Translations under genes and position numbers: made by a program
Part shown: piece by piece, positions 8,230-15,448 of the stretch
How positions within the stretch are numbered: position 1 is the first letter of the stretch
Layout of the letters: each line of letters starts with the position of its first letter
The notes under the pieces: generated by a model
Told to the model about the DNA's origin: nothing
Database searches by the model: none
The model's input: only the letters and a program-made list of their open reading frames with translations
NCBI GenBank assembly: GCA_005888955.1
Contig: VBCS01000065.1
Location: 1-16,844, forward strand
Length of the DNA stretch: 16,844 nt
Reading direction: 5' to 3'
Origin: Betaproteobacteria bacterium
GTDB taxonomy: Bacteria > Pseudomonadota > Gammaproteobacteria > Burkholderiales > Casimicrobiaceae

Positions 8230-9237
8230 ATGAAGCTCGACATCTTCAATCACATCTTTCCGGCGCGCTTCTACGACCGGATGCTCGAGGTCGCGCCCAA
8301 CGGCAGGGACATGCACAAGCGCGTGCGTGCGATCCCTTCCATCGTCGATCTCGACGCGCGCTTTCGCATCATGGACCTGTTTGGCGACTATGCGCAGGTG
8401 ATCTGCCTGGGCTCGCCGCCGATCGAAGTCTTCGGGCCGCCTCCGCTTTCCACCGAGCTGGCGCGGCTCGCCAACGACGGCATGGCCGAGCTGGTCGCGA
8501 AGCACCCGGACCGCTTCCCGGCTTTCATCGCTTCGTTGCCGATGAACGATCCGCAGGGGCTGCTCGACGAGGCCGAACGCGCGGTGGGCAAGCTCGGCGC
8601 GGTCGGCGTGCAGGTCTTCACCAATGTCCTGGGCGCGCCGCTCACTGCGCCGAATACGCTGCCGTTGTTCGCGTTGATGGCCGAGCTCGATTTGCCCATC
8701 TGGATGCACCCTGCGCGCGGCGCCGACTTTCCCGACTACCAGAAGGAAAAGAAGAGCCACTATGAGATCTGGTGGACCTTCGGCTGGCCGTACGAAACGA
8801 GCGCCGCCATGGCGCACATCGTGTTCGAAGGGCTTTTCGACCGATTCCCGGCCCTCAAGGTGATCACGCACCACATGGGCGGGATGATTCCCTATTTCGA
8901 AGGGCGCGTCGGCCCCGGCTGGGACCAGCTCGGAGCGCGCACCTCCGACGTCGACTACACGAAGCTGTTGCGCCAGCTCAAGAGGCGGCCGGTCGACTAC
9001 TTCCATATGTTCTATGCCGACACGGCGCTCTTCGGCGCCTGGGAAGCGACCAAGTGCGGGCTCAAGTTCTTCGGGCCTGAGCGCGTGCTGTTCGCCTCGG
9101 ATTCGCCGTTCGATCCCGAGAAGGGCTCGATGTACACGCGCACGACGATCGAAATCGTCGACCGGCTGGATCTTTCGCCCGAAGAGCGGCACGCGATCTA
9201 CGAAGGCAATGCGCGGCGGCTGCTGAAGCTGCACTGA
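8230..9237 (+). CDS. Amidohydrolase-2 family enzyme (decarboxylase/hydrolase/hydratase superfamily), substrate unknown
   Basis: Metal-dependent TIM-barrel protein, 335 residues, the size of aminocarboxymuconate-semialdehyde decarboxylase, gamma-resorcylate decarboxylase and 4-oxalomesaconate hydratase relatives. Visible metal or catalytic candidates are His8, His160 (IWMHP), His214/His215 (VITHHMGG) and Asp291 (FASDSPFDP). The N-terminal strand reads DIFNH where classical members have DIHSH, so the first His of HxH is Phe6. The C-terminal GNARRLLKL (326-334) is the normal family ending. ATG 8230 is 26 bp after the binding-protein gene, without a clear Shine-Dalgarno; the frame extends upstream to ATG 8161 but inside the previous gene. 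Placement between pcaD and pcaC suggests conversion of an imported compound into a pathway intermediate, for example by decarboxylation. That role is inference; no specific reaction can be assigned. Confidence 0.85.
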   Translation: MKLDIFNHIFPARFYDRMLEVAPNGRDMHKRVRAIPSIVDLDARFRIMDLFGDYAQVICLGSPPIEVFGPPPLSTELARLANDGMAELVAKHPDRFPAFIASLPMNDPQGLLDEAERAVGKLGAVGVQVFTNVLGAPLTAPNTLPLFALMAELDLPIWMHPARGADFPDYQKEKKSHYEIWWTFGWPYETSAAMAHIVFEGLFDRFPALKVITHHMGGMIPYFEGRVGPGWDQLGARTSDVDYTKLLRQLKRRPVDYFHMFYADTALFGAWEATKCGLKFFGPERVLFASDSPFDPEKGSMYTRTTIEIVDRLDLSPEERHAIYEGNARRLLKLH

Positions 9238-9307
9238 GCGATACAGCAGCCAGCCGCTCCCATGCATTGACGCCCCGGCGCCAAGGAAACCTCGAGGAGA
9301 AACAGCA

Positions 9308-9700
9308 ATGGACGAGCGCGAACGCCACGATAAGGGGATGACCGTACGCCGCGCAGTGCTGGGCGATGCGCACGTCGACCGCACGCAGACGCGCAAGAAC
9401 ACGTTCAATGCGGAGTTCCAGGAACTGATCACGCGCTACGCCTGGGGCGAGATCTGGACCCGGCCGGGGCTGCCGCGGCATACGCGGAGCCTTATCACGG
9501 TCGCGATGATGGTGGCGTTGAATCGGACCGACGAATTCAAATTGCACGTGCGCGCCGCGTTCAACAACGGCGTCACGAAGGACGAGATCAAGGAAGTCAT
9601 CCTGCAGTGCGCGATCTACGCGGGCGTTCCCGCCGCGAACACCGCCTTTCACCTCGCGGAGGAGGTGTTCGCGCAGATGGAGCAGAGCTCGTCGCGGTGA
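9308..9700 (+). CDS. pcaC: 4-carboxymuconolactone decarboxylase
   Basis: Decarboxylates gamma-carboxymuconolactone to beta-ketoadipate enol-lactone, between PcaB and PcaD. The 130-residue, single-domain protein has the PcaC pattern: FNAEFQELITRYAWGEIW (33-50), RPGLPRHTRSLITVAMMVAL (52-71) and FKLHVRAAFNNGVTKDEI (77-94), with His80 in the KLH motif conserved in CMD-family enzymes. GAGGAG at 9294-9299 is 8 bases before the ATG. It closes the catabolic part of the operon, separated from pcaB and pcaD by the Bug and amidohydrolase genes. With it every protocatechuate-to-TCA step is encoded in the window. Confidence 0.94.
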   Translation: MDERERHDKGMTVRRAVLGDAHVDRTQTRKNTFNAEFQELITRYAWGEIWTRPGLPRHTRSLITVAMMVALNRTDEFKLHVRAAFNNGVTKDEIKEVILQCAIYAGVPAANTAFHLAEEVFAQMEQSSSR

Positions 9701-9814
9701 CCTGACGTTTTGCGCGACGGGCGTCGTGCGCGACGGGTCGGTAGGTCGCGGAAATGACGGCAACGTGGGAGATCTACACTTACGTAGAGCCTAATGGACC
9801 GATGGTTGTCACAG

Positions 9815-9820
9815 AGGAGG
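9815..9820 (+). promoter_or_regulatory. Ribosome binding site fixing the livK-like start
   Basis: AGGAGG, 5 bases before ATG 9826. The frame is open back to ATG 9754, but those 24 extra residues would sit in front of a complete signal peptide. The site and the signal peptide both favour 9826. The 125-bp gap after pcaC otherwise holds only a short direct repeat (TGCGCGACGGG at 9711-9721 and 9727-9737); I see no clear terminator or promoter. Confidence 0.65.
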
Positions 9821-9825
9821 CTGCA

Positions 9826-11001
9826 ATGCGATTCGGAAATCTGGGAAAGAAGCTGTTCTGCGGGGCCGCGACGCTCGCGCTCGCGAGCGCCGTGTCGGCG
9901 CAGAACGTGGTCAAGCTCGGCATGGTCGGTGAATTCTCGGGCCCGTTCGCGCAGTACGGCCAGCAGATCCTCGGCGGGATGAAGGCGTATATGAAGCTGC
10001 ACGGCGATACGGTCGCAGGCAAGAAGATCGAGATCGTGCAGAAGGATACCGGCGGGCCCGCGCCCGACGTCGCCAAGCGTCTCGCGCAGGAGCTCGTCAC
10101 CCGCGACAACGTCGACATCTTGGTCGGCTTTGGCCTGACGCCGAATGCGCTCGCCGTAGCGCCGGTCGCGACCGAGGCCAAGAAGGCGATGGTCATCATG
10201 AACGCGGCCACCTCGATCATCACCACCCGCTCGCCGTACATCGTGCGCGTGTCGATGACGCTGCCGCAGATCACGCAGCCGATGGCGGTGTGGGCGGCGA
10301 AGAACGGCATCAAGAAGGTCTACACCGTGGTCGCCGACTACGGCCCGGGGCTCGATTCCGAGAAGGCGTTCAGCGAAGCGTTCAAGGCCGCCGGCGGGGA
10401 GATCGTCGGCAGCATCCATACGCCGCTACAGAATCCCGACTTCGCGCCGTTCGTCCAGCGGGTGAAGGATGCGAAGCCTGAAGCGGTGTTCCTGTTCCTT
10501 CCCGCCGGCGAGCAGGGGATCGCCTTCATGAAGGGCTACGCGGAGCGCGGGCTCGCGCAGGCCGGCATCAAGCTGATCGCGACCGGCGACATCACCGATG
10601 ACGGGGTGCTGGAGGCGATGGGCGAGCCGACGCTGGGGCTCATCACCAGCTTCCATTATTCGGCCGCGCACAACTCGCCTGAGAACGCGGCCTTCAAGAA
10701 GGCGTATGCCGAGGTCAATGGCGACAAGCTGCGTCCGAACTTCATGGCCGCGGGGGGCTACGACGGCATGGCGGCGATCTACGAAGCGCTGAAGAAGACC
10801 AACGGCTCGACCGACGGGGACAAGCTCGTCGCGGCGATGAAGGGCATGAAGCTCGTGAGCCCGCGCGGTCCGATCATGATCGACCCGGAAACACGCGACG
10901 TCGTGCAGACGGTGTACATCCGCAAGGTCGAGAAGACGGGCGGCGGACTGTATAACGTCGAGTTCGACAAGTTCCCCGATCAGAAAGACCCGGGGAAGTA
11001 A
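9826..11001 (+). CDS. HAAT-type ABC transporter, periplasmic substrate-binding protein (LivK-like)
   Basis: Receptor of a branched-chain-amino-acid-type ABC importer (type I periplasmic binding fold, Peripla_BP_6). The 391-residue precursor has a signal peptide with basic GNLGKK, a hydrophobic FCGAATLALASAV stretch and a likely cleavage after Ala25 (VSA-Q). The mature protein opens with VVKLGMVGEFSGPFAQYGQQ, the typical first strand and ligand loop. It continues with QKDTGGPAPDVAKRLAQEL and a C-lobe containing AAGGYDGMAAIYEAL, matching the usual GYDA/GM motif. HAAT receptors next to aromatic catabolic genes commonly bind aromatic acids; that ligand is inferred from location. A gap of 228 bp rich in inverted repeats separates it from the permease genes, which is unusual in an otherwise tightly packed operon. 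Confidence 0.93.
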   Translation: MRFGNLGKKLFCGAATLALASAVSAQNVVKLGMVGEFSGPFAQYGQQILGGMKAYMKLHGDTVAGKKIEIVQKDTGGPAPDVAKRLAQELVTRDNVDILVGFGLTPNALAVAPVATEAKKAMVIMNAATSIITTRSPYIVRVSMTLPQITQPMAVWAAKNGIKKVYTVVADYGPGLDSEKAFSEAFKAAGGEIVGSIHTPLQNPDFAPFVQRVKDAKPEAVFLFLPAGEQGIAFMKGYAERGLAQAGIKLIATGDITDDGVLEAMGEPTLGLITSFHYSAAHNSPENAAFKKAYAEVNGDKLRPNFMAAGGYDGMAAIYEALKKTNGSTDGDKLVAAMKGMKLVSPRGPIMIDPETRDVVQTVYIRKVEKTGGGLYNVEFDKFPDQKDPGK

Positions 11002-11058
11002 CGCAACGGTCCAAGAGCGCAAGGTGAAACCGCAGCGCGATTGGAGACCGTTGCGTTA
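10999..11058. repeat. Inverted repeat beginning at the livK stop codon
   Basis: TAACGCAACGGTC (10999-11011) pairs perfectly with GACCGTTGCGTTA (11046-11058), 13 bp, around a 34-base loop; the first three bases of the left arm are the TAA stop of the binding-protein gene. A few more bases (CAA/TTG) could pair beyond a 2-base interruption. It is a good candidate for a 3' mRNA-stabilising or attenuating hairpin. There is no T-run after it, so it is not a canonical intrinsic terminator. Confidence 0.6.
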
Positions 11059-11090
11059 TCCCGGGCGAGCGCGCAGCGCGAGGCCCGGGA
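11059..11090. repeat. REP-like inverted repeat with CCCGGG arms
   Basis: TCCCGGGC (11059-11066) and GCCCGGGA (11083-11090) are perfect inverse complements around a GC-rich loop with the GCGCG-rich sequence GAGCGCGCAGCGCGAG. It abuts the preceding inverted repeat with no gap. The shape resembles short extragenic palindromes seen in many high-GC proteobacterial genomes; whether it recurs in this genome cannot be seen from one window. Confidence 0.55.
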
Positions 11091-11131
11091 TCCAAGGTCA
11101 AGAGGCGATCGCATTCATGGTTGAAACTTGG

Positions 11132-11178
11132 GTCCCAGCCGGAGCCTGCCCCGGCACGTCTGAAGCCGGGGCCGGGAC
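11132..11178. repeat. Nested inverted repeat before livH-like gene
   Basis: Inner arms GCCCCGGC (11148-11155) and GCCGGGGC (11165-11172) enclose a 9-base loop; outer arms GTCCC (11132-11136) and GGGAC (11174-11178) extend the same structure. It would fold into a very stable RNA hairpin about 50 nt before the permease start. A short A-rich tail (ACGACAAA) follows on this strand, so termination is not obvious. The remaining bases up to 11229 hold no recognisable gene. Confidence 0.55.
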
Positions 11179-11229
11179 GACAAACCTCTTCATTCGGTTG
11201 CGACAGCGGCGTACCGAAGCGCGACAGGA

Positions 11230-12102
11230 ATGACGACGATCGTCAGCTTCATCGGCGTCCTGTTCGACGGCGTTGCGTACGGCAGCCTGTTGTTCCTGAT
11301 CAGCATCGGGCTGTCGGTGACCATGGGGCTGATGAATTTCATCAACCTCGCGCATGGTGCATTCGCGATGCTCGGCGGTTATGCCGCGGTCGTCGCGATG
11401 TCGCGGCTGGGCATCCCGTTTCTCCCGGCATTGGCGATTGCCTTCGCGGTAAGCGGCGCGGTCGGCGCGCTGCTCGAGCGCGTCCTCTACCGCCGCCTGT
11501 ACCGGGCGGCGCATCTGGATCAGGTGTTGTTCACCATCGGGCTCACGTTAATGTCGATCGCCACCGCGACCTATTTCTTCGGGCCCGCGCAGCAGCCAGT
11601 GCGCCTGCCTGGTTTCCTGACCGGGCAGCTGCACGTGCTCGGCGTCGACCTCGGCACGTATCGGCTGTTCCTGATCGCGATGGTCGTGCTCGCGACGCTG
11701 GCGCTGACGTTTCTGGTCGAGCGCACGCGCTTCGGTGCGCAGGTCCGCGCCTCGGTCGACAACCAGCAGGCATCGGTCGGTCTGGGCATCAACGTCGAGC
11801 GGGTGTTCAGCGTCACTTTCGCGCTGGGCTCGGCGCTGGCGGGCCTGGGCGGAGCGCTCGGGATCGACGTGCTTGGGCTCGATCCAACGTTTCCGTTGAA
11901 ATACATGGTGTACTTCCTGCTCGTGGTCGCGGTCGGCGGTGCCGGGACGATTCGCGGGCCGCTGATCGCGGCGCTGATCCTCGGCGTGTTCGACGTCGCG
12001 GGCAAGTACTACGTGCCGCAGATCGGCTCGTTCGTCATCTATGCGGTGATGGTGATCATGCTGCTGCTCTTTCCGGCCGGCCTCGTGGGGCGGCGCGCAT
12101 GA
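11230..12102 (+). CDS. HAAT-type ABC transporter permease (LivH-like)
   Basis: Inner-membrane permease, 290 residues, very hydrophobic with roughly eight predicted membrane spans. Family hallmarks are the N-terminal LFDGVAYGSLLFLISIGLSV (11-30), MGLMNFINLAHGAFAMLGGY (32-51), and the cytoplasmic coupling region RFGAQVRASVDNQQASVGLGINVERV (167-192), which docks on the ATPases. It ends in a hydrophobic segment and a basic GRRA tail. The ribosome binding site is weak: AGGA at 11226-11229 touches the ATG. Initiation may thus be poor or depend on the folded leader upstream. It overlaps the next permease by 4 bp (ATGA). Confidence 0.92.
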   Translation: MTTIVSFIGVLFDGVAYGSLLFLISIGLSVTMGLMNFINLAHGAFAMLGGYAAVVAMSRLGIPFLPALAIAFAVSGAVGALLERVLYRRLYRAAHLDQVLFTIGLTLMSIATATYFFGPAQQPVRLPGFLTGQLHVLGVDLGTYRLFLIAMVVLATLALTFLVERTRFGAQVRASVDNQQASVGLGINVERVFSVTFALGSALAGLGGALGIDVLGLDPTFPLKYMVYFLLVVAVGGAGTIRGPLIAALILGVFDVAGKYYVPQIGSFVIYAVMVIMLLLFPAGLVGRRA

Positions 12103-13061
12103 GCGCATTGCCGACGCTCAAGTGGAACAAGTTCGAGATCGCGTTTTGGCTGATCCCGATCGCGGCGTTTTTTCTCTTCCCGCGCTATCTCACGCTCGGC
12201 AGCCAGATCCTGATCGCAGGATTGTTCGCACTGTCGCTCGACCTGATCCTGGGCTATGCGCGGATCATCTCGCTCGGTCATGCGGCGTTTTTCGGCCTCG
12301 GCGCGTACACGGCGGGGCTTCTCGCGAAGCACGGCTTTGGCGAACCGCTGAGCGGGCTCTTCGCCGCCGCCGCGGTCGCCGCGCTGGCCGGCTGGATCAC
12401 CAGCTTCCTGATCGTGCGCGGACAGGATCTGACGCGCCTGATGGTGACGCTTGGCATCGGGCTGATGCTGTTCGAGACGGCCAATCAGGCCTCGTCGATC
12501 ACCGGTGGAGTCGACGGGCTCTCCGGCGTCGAGATGAAGAAGATCTTCGGCGTGTTCGGCTTCGGCCTCGACGGCAAGGCCGCGTATCTCTACAGCCTTG
12601 CCGTACTCTTCGTCGTCTTCAATGCGACGCGTGCGCTCGTTCGCTCGCCGTTCGGGCTGAGCCTCAGAGGAATCCGCGAAGGCGAGCGCCGGATGCCGGC
12701 GATCGGAGCATCGGTGCGGCGCAAGCTCGTGGCGGTATACACCATCGGGGCGGGAATCGCCGGCATCGCCGGCGCGCTGCTCGCGCAGACCACGCAGTTC
12801 GTCGGCATCGACGTGTTCGGTTTCCAGCGCTCAGCGGAGCTGATGATCATGCTCGTGCTGGGCGGCACGGGGTATCTGTACGGCGGCCTGCTCGGCGCTG
12901 CCGTATTCATGATCCTGCAGGATTATCTCGCCAATCTCAATCCGGTCTACTGGCAGTTCTGGCTTGGGCTGCTGCTCGTGTTGATCGTGCTTTTCGCGCG
13001 CGGCGGGTTGATGGGTGGACTCGCCGTGCTGCATGACCGCGTGTGGCGGACATCGCGATGA
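12099..13061 (+). CDS. HAAT-type ABC transporter permease (LivM-like)
   Basis: Second permease, 320 residues. Typical LivM features are LILGYARIISLGHAAFFGLGAYTAGLLA (49-76), the TGGVDGLSGV loop (135-144), the coupling region SPFGLSLRGIREGERRMPAIGAS (183-205), and GGTGYLYGGLLGAAVF near the C-terminus. It starts at the ATGA overlap with the LivH-like gene. The same frame is open far upstream, but that sequence is the shadow of the preceding gene. It ends in an ATGA overlap with the ATPase gene, consistent with one coupled translational unit. Confidence 0.92.
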   Translation: MSALPTLKWNKFEIAFWLIPIAAFFLFPRYLTLGSQILIAGLFALSLDLILGYARIISLGHAAFFGLGAYTAGLLAKHGFGEPLSGLFAAAAVAALAGWITSFLIVRGQDLTRLMVTLGIGLMLFETANQASSITGGVDGLSGVEMKKIFGVFGFGLDGKAAYLYSLAVLFVVFNATRALVRSPFGLSLRGIREGERRMPAIGASVRRKLVAVYTIGAGIAGIAGALLAQTTQFVGIDVFGFQRSAELMIMLVLGGTGYLYGGLLGAAVFMILQDYLANLNPVYWQFWLGLLLVLIVLFARGGLMGGLAVLHDRVWRTSR

Positions 13062-13810
13062 GCGCCGCCCTGCGCACCGAGTCGCTGTCGAAATCCTTCG
13101 GCGCGTTCAAGGCCAATTCCGATGTCAGCCTGGCGTTCGAGGCGGGCGCCCGCCACGCGCTGATCGGACCCAACGGCGCGGGCAAGACGACGTTTATCAA
13201 CCTGCTGACCGGGGTGCTCGCGCCGACCGCGGGCGAAGTCTATCTCGGCGATGAGCGGATCACCGGCCTGCCGCAGCATGCGCGCGTCAAGCGCGGCATG
13301 ACGCGGACCTTCCAGATCAACACGCTGTTTCCCGGTCTGACGGCGCTCGAGTCGGTCGTGCTCGCCTGCTGCGAGCGCGGCGGCCGCGGCGGCGTTTGGT
13401 GGCGTACCGTCGCCGCCGAGCATGGCGCGATCGAGGAGGCGCACGAGATCCTGGGGCGGTTGCGCCTCGATGCCGATGCCAATACGCCGACGCGCGCGTT
13501 GCCCTACGGCAAGCAGCGATTGCTGGAAATTGCGCTGGCGCTCGCGACGCGACCCACGGTGCTGCTGCTCGACGAGCCGGCCGCGGGCATCCCTTCCGCC
13601 GAAAGCGCCGAGCTCTTCGCTGTGATCGCGCACTTGCCGCGCGAGGTCACGATCGTTTTCATCGAGCACGACATGAATCTCGTGTTCCGCTTCGCGGAGC
13701 GCATTACGGTCCTTGTCGGCGGCGCAGTGCTGGTCGAAGGAACGCCTGACGAGATCGCGGGCAACAGCAAAGTACGCGAGGTCTATCTCGGGGAAGCGCA
13801 GCATGGCTGA
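13058..13810 (+). CDS. HAAT-type ABC transporter ATPase (LivG-like)
   Basis: Cytoplasmic ATP-binding subunit, 250 residues. Walker A GPNGAGKTT at 37-45, Q-loop TRTFQINTLFPGLTALE at 82-98, Walker B VLLLDEPAAGI at 168-178 with catalytic Glu173, and switch His204 (FIEHDM). The signature reads LPYGKQRLLEIA at 148-159, where LivG proteins usually have LSYGQQRxLEIA; the Ser-to-Pro and Gln-to-Lys changes at the start of the helix are notable. ATG 13058 overlaps the LivM-like stop (ATGA). An in-frame GTG at 13043 would add five residues but has no better site. It overlaps the next gene by 8 bp. Confidence 0.92.
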   Translation: MSAALRTESLSKSFGAFKANSDVSLAFEAGARHALIGPNGAGKTTFINLLTGVLAPTAGEVYLGDERITGLPQHARVKRGMTRTFQINTLFPGLTALESVVLACCERGGRGGVWWRTVAAEHGAIEEAHEILGRLRLDADANTPTRALPYGKQRLLEIALALATRPTVLLLDEPAAGIPSAESAELFAVIAHLPREVTIVFIEHDMNLVFRFAERITVLVGGAVLVEGTPDEIAGNSKVREVYLGEAQHG

Positions 13811-14507
13811 GCTGATCCGCGCGGAAGGATTGACCGCAGGCTACGGCGATTCGATCGTGCTCGAGGACGTGTCGCTGGCGATCGACGAAGGCGGCAGTCT
13901 CGCACTGCTCGGGCGCAACGGCGTGGGCAAGACGACGCTGCTGTTGACGCTGATGGGGCTCACGCGCTTGCAGCAGGGACGGCTCGCGCTGCAGGGCAAC
14001 GACATCACGCGCCTGCCGGCGTGGCGGCGCGCGCACGCCGGATTGGGCTGGGTGCCGCAGGAGCGGTTCATGTTTCCTTCCCTCACCGTGGAGGAGCACC
14101 TGACCGTGGTTGAGCGACCGGGCGGGCCATGGAATCTCCAGCGCGTATACAAGGTCTTTCCCCGGCTCGAGGAGCGGCGGCGCAACCTGGGCAATCAACT
14201 CTCCGGCGGCGAGCAGCAAATGCTGGCGATCGCCCGCGCGCTGATGACCAGTCCGAAGCTCCTGCTGCTCGACGAGCCGATGGAGGGTCTGGCTCCGATC
14301 ATCGTGCAAGAGCTCGTCAAGGTGATCGGCGAAATCGTACGCGCCGGCGAATTCGCGGTGATCGTTGTCGAGCAGCACGCACGATTGGCGCTGGGCCTGA
14401 CGACGCAGGCGATGGTCCTCGATCGCGGGCGGGTCGTGCACCGCGCGGCGAGCGAGGAGCTACTCAGGGATCCGGCAACGCTCGATCGCCTGATCGCCGT
14501 CGCCTGA
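13803..14507 (+). CDS. HAAT-type ABC transporter ATPase (LivF-like)
   Basis: Second ATPase, 234 residues, the standard LivF size. Walker A GRNGVGKTT at 37-45, Q-loop VPQERFMFPSLTVEEHL at 84-100, canonical signature LSGGEQQMLAIARAL at 133-147, Walker B LLLLDEPMEGLAP at 153-165 with Glu158, and switch His192 in VVEQHARLAL. The start ATG 13803 overlaps the LivG-like stop by 8 bp with GGGGAAG upstream. It is the last gene of the transporter; no hairpin with a T-run follows, so transcription could continue into the next gene 29 bp away. Confidence 0.93.
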   Translation: MAELIRAEGLTAGYGDSIVLEDVSLAIDEGGSLALLGRNGVGKTTLLLTLMGLTRLQQGRLALQGNDITRLPAWRRAHAGLGWVPQERFMFPSLTVEEHLTVVERPGGPWNLQRVYKVFPRLEERRRNLGNQLSGGEQQMLAIARALMTSPKLLLLDEPMEGLAPIIVQELVKVIGEIVRAGEFAVIVVEQHARLALGLTTQAMVLDRGRVVHRAASEELLRDPATLDRLIAVA

Positions 14508-14536
14508 TCGATCGTCCCACGGAAAAGCTTTGGGCG

Positions 14537-15448
14537 ATGACCTGTTACTTCAATCCCGTCGGCTATGAGCGCCGGCTACAGAACTACCTCACCTTTCGCC
14601 GACACCTGACGGTCCCGCTGGTAACGGTCGAGCTTGCCTATCACGATGATTTCGATCTGCAGCCGGATGCGGCTGACATCTTGATTCGATTGCGGGGCAG
14701 GGATGTGCTGTGGCAGAAAGAGCGGCTGCTGAATTTGGCGCTTGCGAAATTGCAGGAACATTGTGACCGTGTTGCCTGGCTGGATTGTGATGTTGTGTTC
14801 GAGCACGATGATTGGGCGGAGCGGGCATCGCGGGCACTGGAGCGCGTCCCGCTGCTGCAACCGTTTCAGCGCGTTTACGAACCGTCTGCCCACGGTCCGG
14901 GCCAGCCTACCCGTCTGCCGCGTGACGCTCAACTAGGATATTCGCTGGCTTACCTGCTTTCGCAGGGTCTCGTTACGCCGGAAATTCTTCAGGGCAACAT
15001 GCGCATCAGGCACCGGAGCAACTCGGGGCTCGCCTGGGTCGCGCGTCGCGAGTTGCTGGACCGCGACGGTTTCTATGATGCGTGTGTGATGGGGAGTGGA
15101 AATCGTGCGATGCTATGCGGTGCGTTGGGCACGCCGGCCAACGCGATTAGTTATCTCGCGATGACGGCCGACTGGGCCGAACACTATGATGCGTGGGCGA
15201 ACAGGCATTTTGACACCGTCCGCGGCGCGATTGGCTGTACCGAGGGTGCGATCATCCATCTTTGGCACGGTGACCTGAAGCACCGCCGCTACCAGGAGCG
15301 GCATCATGAATTCAGCGCCTATGATTACAATCCTGCGACCGACATAGCCGTCGATAAGAGCGGATGCTGGCGATGGAGTAGTCAAAAACCCGAGATGCAC
15401 GCCTACGTCGCTGACTACTTTCGATCACGCAGGGAAGACGGCGAATAG
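14537..15448 (+). CDS. Glycosyltransferase-like protein of unrecognised family
   Basis: Product of 303 residues without signal peptide or membrane spans. VAWLDCDVVFEHDDW at 79-93 contains an Asp-Cys-Asp at 83-85, after strand-like hydrophobic residues, as in the metal/nucleotide-sugar DxD site of GT-A glycosyltransferases. SNSGLAWVARRELLDRDGFYD (161-181) resembles the acceptor-side region of such enzymes, and HLWHG at 241-245 is followed by a basic, histidine-rich KHRRYQERHHEF. I do not recognise a named family; nucleotide-sugar transfer is inferred. ATG 14537 has GGAAAAG (14521-14527) 9 bases upstream; the frame is open further back but inside the LivF-like gene. GC content is clearly lower than in the upstream operon, so it is probably not functionally part of it despite the 29-bp gap. 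Confidence 0.7.
   Translation: MTCYFNPVGYERRLQNYLTFRRHLTVPLVTVELAYHDDFDLQPDAADILIRLRGRDVLWQKERLLNLALAKLQEHCDRVAWLDCDVVFEHDDWAERASRALERVPLLQPFQRVYEPSAHGPGQPTRLPRDAQLGYSLAYLLSQGLVTPEILQGNMRIRHRSNSGLAWVARRELLDRDGFYDACVMGSGNRAMLCGALGTPANAISYLAMTADWAEHYDAWANRHFDTVRGAIGCTEGAIIHLWHGDLKHRRYQERHHEFSAYDYNPATDIAVDKSGCWRWSSQKPEMHAYVADYFRSRREDGE

Noticed and set aside
8212..9432. 406-codon open frame on the minus strand
   Set aside because: Shadow of the amidohydrolase and the pcaC start; no recognisable domain.
9711..9737. Start of a tandem or CRISPR-like repeat array
   Set aside because: Only two copies of an 11-bp GC-rich word, 16 bp apart; no further copies.
11121..12098. N-terminal extension of the LivM-like frame, giving a 646-codon open frame
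   Set aside because: The extension is the out-of-frame shadow of the LivH-like gene; LivM homology begins at the ATGA overlap at 12099.
14129..14536. N-terminal extension of the glycosyltransferase-like frame
   Set aside because: It is the shadow of the LivF-like gene; a usable ribosome binding site precedes ATG 14537.
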